Assembly (NCBI GenBank): GCA_039185015.1
Contig: JBCDAU010000057.1
Span: 1-24,898, forward strand
Direction of reading: 5' to 3'
DNA length: 24,898 nucleotides
From: JBCBSZ01 sp039185015
GTDB lineage: Bacteria; Actinomycetota; Acidimicrobiia; Acidimicrobiales; Poriferisodalaceae
Shown here piece after piece: positions 16,362 to 23,098 of this stretch. The notes beneath the pieces are model-generated. The model was not told the DNA's origin. It worked only from the letters and a program-made list of their open reading frames with translations, and did not search any database. The position numbers and the translations under genes are program-made. Each line of letters opens with the position of its first letter. The stretch's first letter is position 1.

Positions 16362-16835
16362 ATGTTCGCACCCCGGAACGACGTGTTCGAGGTCGAGGAG
16401 GGCACCAGCCTCGCCCCGAAGTTCAATGAGGACGGCCTGATTCCCGTGGTGACGACCGATCACGAGACCGGCGAGGTCCTGATGGTCGCCAACATGAATC
16501 GCGAGGCTCTGGCTCGCACGATCGAGCTCGGCGAGGCCGTCTACTGGAGCCGGAGCCGACAGGAGCTGTGGCACAAGGGCGCCACGAGCGGCCTCGTGCA
16601 GAAGGTCAAGGAGATCCTGGTCGACGACGACCAGGACGCGGTCTGGCTCCGGGTCGACGTGCAGGGCGGCGCGAGCTGTCACGTCGGGTACCGGTCGTGC
16701 TTCTACCGCCGCGTGCCGATCGGTGGCGAGACGCCCGACGAGGGCGAGGGCCTCTCACTCGAGTTCACGATCACCGAGAAGGTGTTCGACCCCAACGACG
16801 TCTACGGCGACGCGCCCAACCCAACGAAGCTCTGA
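16362..16835 (+). CDS. hisI: Phosphoribosyl-AMP cyclohydrolase HisI with a lost zinc cysteine
   Basis: 157 residues; catalyses ring opening of phosphoribosyl-AMP in histidine synthesis. Family motifs seen: YWSRSRQELWHKGATSG (residues 61-77) and ASCHVGYRSCFYR (104-116) with C106 and C113. The preceding conserved motif, normally DCDxD with the Cys being a zinc ligand (C93 in Methanococcus numbering), reads D88-D89-D90-Q-D92, so one of three zinc cysteines is Asp. The Mg-binding aspartates remain. The C-terminus is extended by about 40 residues past SCFYR, as in single-domain HisI proteins lacking HisE. It lies 29 nt behind cobW2. A zinc-sparing HisI2 paralog is the likely role; it could also be the only hisI of the genome. 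Confidence 0.88.
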   Translation: MFAPRNDVFEVEEGTSLAPKFNEDGLIPVVTTDHETGEVLMVANMNREALARTIELGEAVYWSRSRQELWHKGATSGLVQKVKEILVDDDQDAVWLRVDVQGGASCHVGYRSCFYRRVPIGGETPDEGEGLSLEFTITEKVFDPNDVYGDAPNPTKL

Positions 16836-16850
16836 TCCCCGGGGCGGACG

Positions 16851-17072
16851 TCAGCCGGTGGCGGCGTCCGACCGGAGCGCTCGCTCGAACCACTCGATGA
16901 CCCGAGCCAGGTGCGCATCGCCGTACTTGTCCCGGAAGGTCGCCGTGTGCGGGTCCTGTGCGTCGTTGAGCGCCTGGATCCGCTGCTCACAGAAGCTGGT
17001 GGTCAGCGGGATCCCGCAGTCGACCTCGATGCACTGCTTCCACTCGGCGTAGGTCTCGGGGAGGGCGGCCAT
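16851..17072 (-). CDS. Small cytosolic protein of unknown function (73 aa) under a Zur-like box
   Basis: The 73-residue frame starts at ATG 17072 and has a TACCCT -10 (17081-17086, minus strand) 8 nt upstream, giving a leaderless layout like cobW1, cobW2 and pyrC, with operator D directly beyond. The sequence is mostly helical and charged, with two Cys (C14 in KQCIEVDCG and C19, plus a third at C28) near the N-terminus, then IQALNDAQDPHTATF and a C-terminal YGDAHLARVIEWFERAL. No signal peptide or membrane segment. I have an impression of similar short proteins in other bacteria but cannot name a family. Regulation suggests a role in zinc limitation. It is convergent with hisI (15 nt apart). 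Confidence 0.7.
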   Translation of the reverse strand: MAALPETYAEWKQCIEVDCGIPLTTSFCEQRIQALNDAQDPHTATFRDKYGDAHLARVIEWFERALRSDAATG

Positions 17073-17094
17073 GGCCGGCCAGGGTAGCCGCGCC

Positions 17095-17109
17095 TGAGAA
17101 CGACTCTCA
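17095..17109. promoter_or_regulatory. Zur-like operator D, between the 73-aa gene and the metallothionein-like gene
   Basis: TGAGAACGACTCTCA keeps both outer TGAGA/TCTCA arms with a less symmetric centre. It ends 22 nt before the minus-strand 73-aa gene and has the same box to -10 distance (8 nt) as operator A. On the plus strand it starts 85 nt before the metallothionein-like ATG and overlaps the -35 position of a possible promoter whose -10 would be TGTAAT (17121-17126). One box could therefore serve both directions. Confidence 0.65.
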
Positions 17110-17179
17110 CTCGGTCCAGGTGTAATGATTCGGCCCCCTCCTCCGTCAGCTCAGGTAGTTGACCGATGAGGAGATGGTG

Positions 17180-17314
17180 ATGTCCGACTGCACCTGCCCC
17201 ACCCCCTGCGCCTGCGAGCCGACGACCGGCGGCTGCTGCTGCGGCACCCCCTGCGCCTGCGGCTCGACCTGCTCGTGCCAGCCGACCTGTGGCTGCCCCG
17301 CTACCGCCTCCTAG
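17180..17314 (+). CDS. Metallothionein-like Cys-rich small protein (44 aa, 13 Cys)
   Basis: Starts at ATG 17180, 6 nt behind a GAGGAG site (17168-17173); an in-frame ATG at 17174 abuts that site and is less likely. 13 of 44 residues are Cys and there is no aromatic residue or His, as in metallothioneins. The cysteines fall into three copies of the unit CxCx3CxCx2T (residues 4-15, 19-30, 31-42), with one extra Cys (C20) making a CCC. Metallothioneins bind d10 metals (Zn, Cd, Cu(I)) through thiolate clusters in the cytosol. It does not look like SmtA/BmtA (which have a zinc-finger fold with His) or mycobacterial MymT by spacing. The ECF sigma gene starts 16 nt downstream, so they are probably co-transcribed. 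Being so short, it is easily missed by gene callers. Confidence 0.82.
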   Translation: MSDCTCPTPCACEPTTGGCCCGTPCACGSTCSCQPTCGCPATAS

Positions 17315-17330
17315 CCGTAACCTGAGGAGC

Positions 17331-17885
17331 GTGACGCTGCGAGCCAACCGTGACGTCGTCGCTGACGCCCTCAGCGAACGACAGGCGGACTTCATGGCGT
17401 TCGTCCGCGCCCGGGTGCGACCCCAGGACGTCGACGACATCCTGCAGCTGGCTGCGCTCCGGGCGATCGAGCGGGCCGACACGCTCGACGACCCCAACCG
17501 GGTCGTCGCGTGGCTGTACCGCATCCACCGCAACCTGATCATCGACGTGTCCCGCACGCGCGCCAGCGAGCGGCGGCACGTCGATGAGGTCGCGGAGGTC
17601 CCCGAGCAGGTCGATGCGCCGGCCGAGGACCCGTGCGACTGCAGTACCGCACAGGCCGCCCGGCTGCGTCCGTCGTACGCGTCGATCCTGTCGTTGGTCG
17701 ACTCCGAGGGCCTCCAGGTCGTCGAGGCCGCCCGCCGGCTCGAGGTCACGGCCAACAACGCTGCGGTCCGCCTGCACCGGGCGCGCACCGCGCTCAAGCA
17801 GGCGATGCTCGAGCACTGCGGGGTCACCGACCCACGCGAGTGCGCTGACTGCCGCTGCGTCGACGACGCCTGCTGCGCCGCCTGA
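17331..17885 (+). CDS. ECF sigma factor with Cys-rich tail, CorE-like (ECF44 type)
   Basis: 184 residues from GTG 17331. Region sigma2 spans about residues 17-82 (RPQDVDDILQLAALRAIERAD, then VVAWLYRIHRNLIIDVSRTRA), region sigma4 about 112-160 (GLQVVEAARRLEVTANNAAVRLHRARTAL-like helix-turn-helix). The linker holds a CxC, C102-D-C104, and the tail after sigma4 holds C163, C171, C174, C176, C181 and C182. A linker CxC plus a Cys-rich C-terminal domain is the mark of CorE/CorE2 (ECF44) sigma factors of Myxococcus, which sense Cu or Cd/Zn directly without an anti-sigma factor; none is encoded here either. GAGGAG lies only 1 nt from the GTG; a CTG at 17337 has better spacing. Probably co-transcribed with the metallothionein-like gene and may drive it. 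Confidence 0.82.
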   Translation: MTLRANRDVVADALSERQADFMAFVRARVRPQDVDDILQLAALRAIERADTLDDPNRVVAWLYRIHRNLIIDVSRTRASERRHVDEVAEVPEQVDAPAEDPCDCSTAQAARLRPSYASILSLVDSEGLQVVEAARRLEVTANNAAVRLHRARTALKQAMLEHCGVTDPRECADCRCVDDACCAA

Positions 17886-17912
17886 GCGGCCCGCCGAGCG
17901 AGCGGATGCGGC

Positions 17913-17991
17913 GCGCCACGAACGTGGCGCAGAGCATCGAGGAAGCGGGGCCGGAGCGGACAACCCTGAGCGTCGAGCCGAGCCCGACGCT
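17913..17991. terminator. Two hairpins between convergent sigma and OYE genes
   Basis: In the 123-nt gap after the sigma gene, GCGCCACG-AA-CGTGGCGC (17913-17930) is a perfect inverted repeat, forming at least a 7-bp stem with a GAAC loop. A second one, AGCGTCG (17969-17975) and CGACGCT (17985-17991), forms a 7-bp stem. No U-tract follows either, which is common for high-GC terminators. They lie between convergent genes, so they may stop transcription from both sides. Confidence 0.4.
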
Positions 17992-18008
17992 GGGCCAAAG
18001 GGTGTCGA

Positions 18009-19145
18009 TCAGCGCAGGGCGAGCTTGTCGATGAGGCGCTGACGCTTCTCGAGCCACCACGCCGACTCGACCGGCCAGTCGGCGAACCCGGCCTCGGCAT
18101 CCAGCGCCGCCTTGGCGTGCAGCGGCCAGTTGGGGTCGTCCAGCAGCTCCCGTGCGAGCGCGATGAGATCAGCCCGTCCGTCGGCGATGATCGCGTCGCA
18201 CTCCCGCGGATCCCAGAGGAACCCGCCGGCGGCCGTCGCGATGTCGGCCTGCCGGCGGACGGCCTCGGCGAAGGGGACCTGGAAGCCCTGCTCGATCGTC
18301 ATGCGGCGAGGACGTTCGCGGCCGCCGACGCCTCCGGTCGAGCAGTCGATCAGATCGACGCCTGCCTCCTTCAGCGCCCTGGCCGTGGCGACGGTGTCGT
18401 CGAGCTCGAGACCTCCGTCGAGCCAGTCGGTCGCCGAGAGTCGGAAGCACAGCGGCAACGACTCGGGCCACTCGCTCCGGATCGCCCGGGCGACCTCGAC
18501 CGCGAACCGGCGCCGGTGCTCGGGAGCACCGCCCCACTCGTCCTGGCGGTGGTTGGCGATCGGCGAGAGGAACTGGTGGATGAGGAATCCGTGAGCGGCG
18601 TAGACCTCGATCACCTTGGCGCCCGCCTCTGCGGCACGGCGGGCTGAGCGACCGAACGCGTCGATCGTCTCCTCGATCGCCGCCGCGCTCATCTCGACCG
18701 GGGTGGGCCACCCGTCGGCGTACGGGATCGGGGAGGGCGCGATCGCCGTCCACGGGCGCTCGCCGCGCTCGGCCACGTCGTCCTCGTCGACGGGGGTCTC
18801 GCCGTGCCACGGTCGCCGCTCCGAGGCCTTCCGTCCGGCATGACCCAGCTGCACACCCGGGACGGACCCCTCCCGCTCGATGAAGGCCATGACGGGGGCC
18901 AGTGCCTCCGCCTGCTCGTCGGTCCACAGCCCGAGATCCCCGTGCGTGCGGCGGCCGTCCGCGGTCACCGCTGTCGCCTCGGCGAGCACCAGGCCGGCAC
19001 CACCAAGGGCGAACCGGCCGAGGTGCACGAGGTGCCAGTCGTTGGCGACCCCGTCGACGGCCCGGTACTGGCTCATCGGCGACACGACGATGCGGTTCTT
19101 CACGGTGACGCCGCGGAGCGCGAACGGCGAGTGGAGTCCGGCCAT
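18009..19145 (-). CDS. NADH:flavin oxidoreductase / Old Yellow Enzyme family (YqjM/NamA-like)
   Basis: 378 residues forming an FMN-binding TIM barrel. Family motifs: VKNRIVVSPMSQY near residue 20, the substrate-binding pair in QLGHAGRKA, the long YAAHGFLIHQFLSPIANHR motif around residue 190, and the late FMN phosphate region LIALARELLDDP. Such enzymes reduce activated C=C bonds with NAD(P)H. In YqjM the NRI motif is followed by PMCxY, whose Cys tunes the flavin; here it is Ser. It stands alone between two gene groups; 52 nt separate it from the thiamine ABC genes. The ATG at 19145 is consistent with the family N-terminus. Confidence 0.9.
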   Translation of the reverse strand: MAGLHSPFALRGVTVKNRIVVSPMSQYRAVDGVANDWHLVHLGRFALGGAGLVLAEATAVTADGRRTHGDLGLWTDEQAEALAPVMAFIEREGSVPGVQLGHAGRKASERRPWHGETPVDEDDVAERGERPWTAIAPSPIPYADGWPTPVEMSAAAIEETIDAFGRSARRAAEAGAKVIEVYAAHGFLIHQFLSPIANHRQDEWGGAPEHRRRFAVEVARAIRSEWPESLPLCFRLSATDWLDGGLELDDTVATARALKEAGVDLIDCSTGGVGGRERPRRMTIEQGFQVPFAEAVRRQADIATAAGGFLWDPRECDAIIADGRADLIALARELLDDPNWPLHAKAALDAEAGFADWPVESAWWLEKRQRLIDKLALR

Positions 19146-19197
19146 CGGGTGACGTTAGGCCCGCGACGAGGTCTGCGACGCCACGCAGCCGATCGAC

Positions 19198-20181
19198 TCA
19201 GTCCGGGCCGTCGAGCGACGTGATCGCGTCATCGACACCGCCGACGTTCACCGCGCCGTCGAGAGCGACGTCGACCTCGACCGGCGCCCACACCGTGAGC
19301 TCCCCCGCCGCGGTCGCCACGCGGACGACCGACCGGTCGCCCCGGAAGCCGACACCGACGACCCGACCGGCCAGCCCGTCGCCGATGTTGGCGAGCCGGA
19401 GCCGATCGGGGCGGACGAGGACGGTGCCGGAACGGCCGAACGCCGAACCGTCGACGACGTTGGCCAGCCCGAGGAAGCGCGCCAACCAGGGCGAACCGGG
19501 ATCGCTCCACAGCACCCGCGGGGGGTCGACGCGGACGAGGTGCCCCTCGCGGAGCACGGCGACCCGGTCGGCGAGGGCGAACGCCTCGGTCTGGTCGTGG
19601 GTCACGATGACCACGGTCGTGCCGAGCCGGGCGACGATGTCGCCGAGGTCGTCGAGGAGACGCTCGCGCAGCGCCCGATCGAGCGAGCCGAGCGGCTCGT
19701 CGAGCAACACGAGACCGGGTGCCGGAGCCAGGGTTCGAGCGAGTGCGACCCGTTGGCGCTCACCCCCCGAGAGCTGGTCGACGCGGTCGTCACCACGCCC
19801 GTCGAGGCCGACGAGGTCGAGGAGCTCGGTGACCCGATCGGCGATGCGGTCCCGGTCCCACCCGGCCATGCGCAGGCCGAAGCCGACGTTGCCGGCGACG
19901 TCTCGGTGAGGAAAGAGGGCGTGTTCCTGGAACATCAGCCCGATTCCCCGTCGGTGGACCGGGACGCCGGCGAGGTCGAGGCCGTCGACGCGCACGGCGC
20001 CGCCCGCCAACGGCTCCAGACCGGCGACCGCCCGCAGGAGCGACGACTTGCCGCAGCCCGACGGCCCGAGCACGGCCAGCACCTCCCCGGGCTCGACGGT
20101 CAGCGAGATGCCGTCGACCGCTCGTCGATCTCCGTAGGTGACCGACACCGACGCCACCTCGAGGTGCGCTCCGACCGTCAC
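19198..20181 (-). CDS. thiQ: Thiamine-type ABC importer ATPase
   Basis: 327 residues. Walker A GPSGCGKSS, Q-loop MFQEHALFPH, signature QLSGGERQRVALARTL, Walker B LVLLDEPLGSLD and H-loop VTHDQTE are all intact, in the order and spacing of the CUT/Fbp/Thi ATPase group, and about 90 C-terminal residues form a TOBE-like regulatory part (VLVRPDRLRLAN onward). The GTG at 20181 overlaps the permease stop (GTGA); the open frame continues upstream over the permease gene but is not coding. It is the last gene of the TPP-riboswitch operon, energising thiamine (or TPP) uptake. Longer than E. coli ThiQ (about 230 aa) because of the C-terminal domain. Confidence 0.88.
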   Translation of the reverse strand: MTVGAHLEVASVSVTYGDRRAVDGISLTVEPGEVLAVLGPSGCGKSSLLRAVAGLEPLAGGAVRVDGLDLAGVPVHRRGIGLMFQEHALFPHRDVAGNVGFGLRMAGWDRDRIADRVTELLDLVGLDGRGDDRVDQLSGGERQRVALARTLAPAPGLVLLDEPLGSLDRALRERLLDDLGDIVARLGTTVVIVTHDQTEAFALADRVAVLREGHLVRVDPPRVLWSDPGSPWLARFLGLANVVDGSAFGRSGTVLVRPDRLRLANIGDGLAGRVVGVGFRGDRSVVRVATAAGELTVWAPVEVDVALDGAVNVGGVDDAITSLDGPD

Positions 20182-21809
20182 AGCACGCCCTGGCCCGGGA
20201 CCCGGAGCCGGTCGACCACCAACACCGCGGTCGCCGTCATCACCATCAGGATCACGGCCAAGGCGAACGCCTGCCCGACGTTGGCGACACCCGGTGTGCC
20301 CAGGAAGCGGGCGATGGCGACCGGCACGGTCGGGCGGTCGCCTCTGGCGAGGAACACCGTCGCCCCGAACTCCCCCAGCGAGATGGCGAAGCCGAAGCCG
20401 GCGGCGACACCGAACGCTCGTCCGACGATCGGCAGGTCGACCTCGCGCACGACCTGCCACGGAGAGGCACCGAGCACGGCGGCAGCCTCGTGGAGGTCGC
20501 GGCGCAGCGACGCCAACGCCGGCTGCACGGTGCGCACGACGAACGGCGTCGCGACGAGCGCCTGGGCGACCGGCACGATCCACCAGCGGCTCCGCCAGTC
20601 GAACGGCGCGGTGTCGAAGGCCAGGAGCATGCCCACCCCGAGGGTCACCGCCGAGGTGCCGAGCGGGAGCAGCAGCACGGCATCGAGCGCCCGCAGCTCG
20701 CTCGACCCCGATCGTGCGAACGCCGCGAGCCCGCCGACGATCAGGGCGAGCGTCGTGGCGATCAGGGCGGCGACCAGCGAGTTGAGGACCGCTTCGGTCG
20801 GCGCGACGAAGAGCGTCGAGCCCCGCCGGCTCTCGTCGAGCTCGTCGAACCAGCGCAGCCCGTATCCGTCGCCGACGCGCAACGACCGCTCGACGAGCAC
20901 CAGCAGCGGTACCGCGGTGATGAGCATCGTCACGCCGATGGCTGATCGCATCGCGGCTCGCTCGCGCCGGCTGCGGGGCGACCGGAGCGCCACCTCGGGC
21001 GGCACCGGCGCCTCACCGCGCACGGAGCGATCGGCGAGCCGACTCTGCACGAGCACGAGGGCGAGAACCGCGACCAGCTGCACGACCGCCAGGGCCGCTC
21101 CGGTCGGGAGATCCAGGAGGAAGAGCACCTGGCGATGGATCTCCACCTCGATGGTCGCTGCCCCCGGCCCGCCGAGCAACAGGACCACGCCGAACGAGGT
21201 CGCGCAGAAGAGGAAGACCAACGCGCTCGACGCCCAGAGCGCAGGAGCGAGGCGCGGCAGCGTGACCTCGCGGGCGACCCGCCACGGCGGGGCACCGAGG
21301 CTCGCCGCCGCCTGCTCGGGACGAGGGTCGAGGCGCGACCACGCCCCGCCGACCGTGCGGATCACCACGGCCAGGTTGAAGAACACGTGGGCGGCGAGGA
21401 TGGCGCCGACGCCGCCCACGTCGGGCAGCACCGGGTCGAGCGGACCGTCGAGCAGGGCCCGGAACGCCGCGGCCACCACGACGGTCGGCAGGACGAACGG
21501 CACCACGGTGACGGCGGCGAACACGGCACGGCCGCGGAACCGTCGCCGACCGAGCACCCAGGCGCCGGGCAGCGCCAGGGCGAGGGTGAGCACCGTCGAC
21601 ACCGTCGCTTGCCAGACCGTGAACCACAGCACCGCCCGGAGGCCCGGGTCGGTGACGACGTCGACGACCGGACCGAGGTCCGGGGCGCCGTCGGGGGCGA
21701 GGCCGAGGCGGAACAGCTCGACCAGCGGCCAGACGAAGAACAGCGCCAGGAACCCCAGCGGCACCATCGCCTGGGCGAGCGCATGTCGCCGCTCGCCACC
21801 GCCGCTCAC
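20178..21809 (-). CDS. thiP: Thiamine-type ABC importer permease (ThiP-like, two fused permease domains)
   Basis: 543 residues with about 12 predicted membrane segments in two repeated halves, each ending in an EAA loop: EQAAASLGAPPWRVAREVTLPRL in the first half (near residue 170) and EAAAVLGASPWQVVREVDLP in the second (near residue 445). This is the fused ThiP/SfuB/FbpB layout. The GTG start at 21809 is 4 nt after the binding-protein stop, and the stop overlaps the ATPase start. The upstream TPP riboswitch makes thiamine the most likely substrate over iron, which shares this architecture. Confidence 0.88.
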   Translation of the reverse strand: MSGGGERRHALAQAMVPLGFLALFFVWPLVELFRLGLAPDGAPDLGPVVDVVTDPGLRAVLWFTVWQATVSTVLTLALALPGAWVLGRRRFRGRAVFAAVTVVPFVLPTVVVAAAFRALLDGPLDPVLPDVGGVGAILAAHVFFNLAVVIRTVGGAWSRLDPRPEQAAASLGAPPWRVAREVTLPRLAPALWASSALVFLFCATSFGVVLLLGGPGAATIEVEIHRQVLFLLDLPTGAALAVVQLVAVLALVLVQSRLADRSVRGEAPVPPEVALRSPRSRRERAAMRSAIGVTMLITAVPLLVLVERSLRVGDGYGLRWFDELDESRRGSTLFVAPTEAVLNSLVAALIATTLALIVGGLAAFARSGSSELRALDAVLLLPLGTSAVTLGVGMLLAFDTAPFDWRSRWWIVPVAQALVATPFVVRTVQPALASLRRDLHEAAAVLGASPWQVVREVDLPIVGRAFGVAAGFGFAISLGEFGATVFLARGDRPTVPVAIARFLGTPGVANVGQAFALAVILMVMTATAVLVVDRLRVPGQGVL

Positions 21810-21813
21810 GACG

Positions 21814-22866
21814 TCACCGCAACATGGCGTCGGTCCACGCGTCGACCCACGCCTCGCGGTTGGCCTCGACGTCGGCGGGGCTCAGTTGCGCCGGGTCGTC
21901 GGCGACCTCAGCGAAGCGCTCGAAGACCTCCGGCAGCGGCGTGTCGGCCACTGCCGGGAACACGAACTGCTGCAGCGGCAGATCGGATTGGTAGGTCTCG
22001 GTGAGCATGAAGTCGATGAGCGCCTGAGCACCCGCCGGGTTCTCGGCACCGGAGAGCACACCGGCGAACTCGATCTGGCGGTAGCACGACTCGAGCATCA
22101 CACCGGTCGGTGCGATCTCAGGCTCCTCCTCGGCGAAGGCCACCTCGACGGGCGGGCTCGAGGCGTAGGAGACGACCAGCGGCCGATCGCCCTCGCTCGA
22201 CGGACCGCTGAAGACGCCGTAGTACGCGTCGGACCACCCGTTGGTGACCTCCACGCCGTTGTCGCGGAGCTGCTGCCAGAAGTCCAGCCAACCGTCCTCA
22301 CCGAACTCGTCGATCGTGGCCAGCAGGAAGGCGAGGCCCGGGGTGGAGGTGGCGGGGTTCTGGACCACCAGCAGGTCGGCGTAGGCCGGATCGGTGAGGT
22401 CGGCGAGCGACGTGGGCGGGTCGAGGCCGCGCTCGGTGAGGCCGTCGACGGCGAAGTTGATGCACACGTCGCCGAGCGTGATCGGCGTCGCCGCACCATC
22501 CAGATCGAGGCCGTCACGGACGCCGTCGAGCCCGGCGGCCGAGTACTCCTCGAACAGCTCGGCGTCGAGCGCCCGCTGCAGGGTGTTGTTGTCGACGCCG
22601 AAGAGGACGTCGGCCTCCGGGTCGCCGGCGGTGAGGATCGCCCGGTTCACGACCTCGACCGCGTCACCGGCCTGCTGGATCTCGAGGGTGGCGCCGGTCG
22701 CCTCCTCGAACGCGGTGACGGTCTCCTCCGAGAGCGCGAACGAGTCGTGCGTGATGAGGCGCACCGTCGATCCGGCGACCTCCTCGGACGAGTCGTCGCT
22801 GTCACCGCACGCGGCGGCGAGCAGGAGTAGTGAGCACAGGACGGCACAGAGCCGGAACAGTCGCAT
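21814..22866 (-). CDS. thiB: Thiamine-binding periplasmic lipoprotein (ThiB/TbpA-like)
   Basis: 350 residues. The N-terminus is a lipoprotein signal (MRLFRLCAVLCSLLLLAAAC) with the lipid-modified Cys at residue 20, followed by an acidic Ser/Asp linker. The mature protein starts STVRLITHDSFALSE and contains PEADVLFGVDNNTLQRAL, both typical of the thiamine/TPP-binding TbpA subgroup. It captures thiamine outside the membrane and hands it to the permease. The ATG at 22866 is preceded by GGAGGAA, which is the 3' end of the riboswitch, so ligand binding would block initiation. Confidence 0.9.
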   Translation of the reverse strand: MRLFRLCAVLCSLLLLAAACGDSDDSSEEVAGSTVRLITHDSFALSEETVTAFEEATGATLEIQQAGDAVEVVNRAILTAGDPEADVLFGVDNNTLQRALDAELFEEYSAAGLDGVRDGLDLDGAATPITLGDVCINFAVDGLTERGLDPPTSLADLTDPAYADLLVVQNPATSTPGLAFLLATIDEFGEDGWLDFWQQLRDNGVEVTNGWSDAYYGVFSGPSSEGDRPLVVSYASSPPVEVAFAEEEPEIAPTGVMLESCYRQIEFAGVLSGAENPAGAQALIDFMLTETYQSDLPLQQFVFPAVADTPLPEVFERFAEVADDPAQLSPADVEANREAWVDAWTDAMLR

Positions 22867-22869
22867 TCG

Positions 22870-22962
22870 CTTCCTCCGCTGGCATTACCCAGATCAGGTG
22901 TGCGGGTCGGCGACGCGGTTGGCCGCCCTCTCAGCTCGGCTGTCCCGAGCTCCCCGGTTGTC
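22870..22962 (-). ncRNA. TPP riboswitch (thi box)
   Basis: On the minus strand the sequence carries the thi-box landmarks in order: CGGGGAGC, a stem GCTCGG/CCGAGC, then CTGAGAGGG, and the 3' block ACCTGATCTGGGTAATGCC followed by AGCGGAGGAA. It ends at the ribosome-binding site of thiB (ATG at 22866). In high-GC actinobacteria such elements mostly act by hiding the ribosome site, and the overlap seen here fits that. A TAGGGT -10 candidate (22970-22975, minus strand) lies just upstream. Confidence 0.93.
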
Positions 22963-23098
22963 GAACGACACCCTAGCGGCGACGATCGCCCGGCCCGGCA
23001 CCATTCGGGCGGTCCGCACCGGGTGCCGGCTGTGCGACCATCGGGCCGGATGGCTGGACCCCACCGAGCAGGCGCCGCACCGTCGTGACCGCGTCCCG

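Noticed and set aside
16836..16850. CCCCGGGG in the hisI/73-aa convergent gap as a terminator
   Set aside because: A self-complementary 8-mer without a loop cannot form a useful hairpin; ordinary in GC-rich DNA.
17174..17179. Upstream ATG (17174) as the metallothionein start
   Set aside because: It directly abuts the GAGGAG site; the ATG at 17180 has normal spacing.
19540..22830. Very long open frame on the plus strand opposite the thiamine ABC genes (over 1000 codons)
   Set aside because: Arg/Thr/Ser-rich antisense product without motifs, lying over three well-supported genes; a typical high-GC shadow.
22976..23098. Cobalamin riboswitch before cobQ
   Set aside because: I looked for the B12-box core (GCCACTG) and the other conserved parts and did not find them in this short gap.
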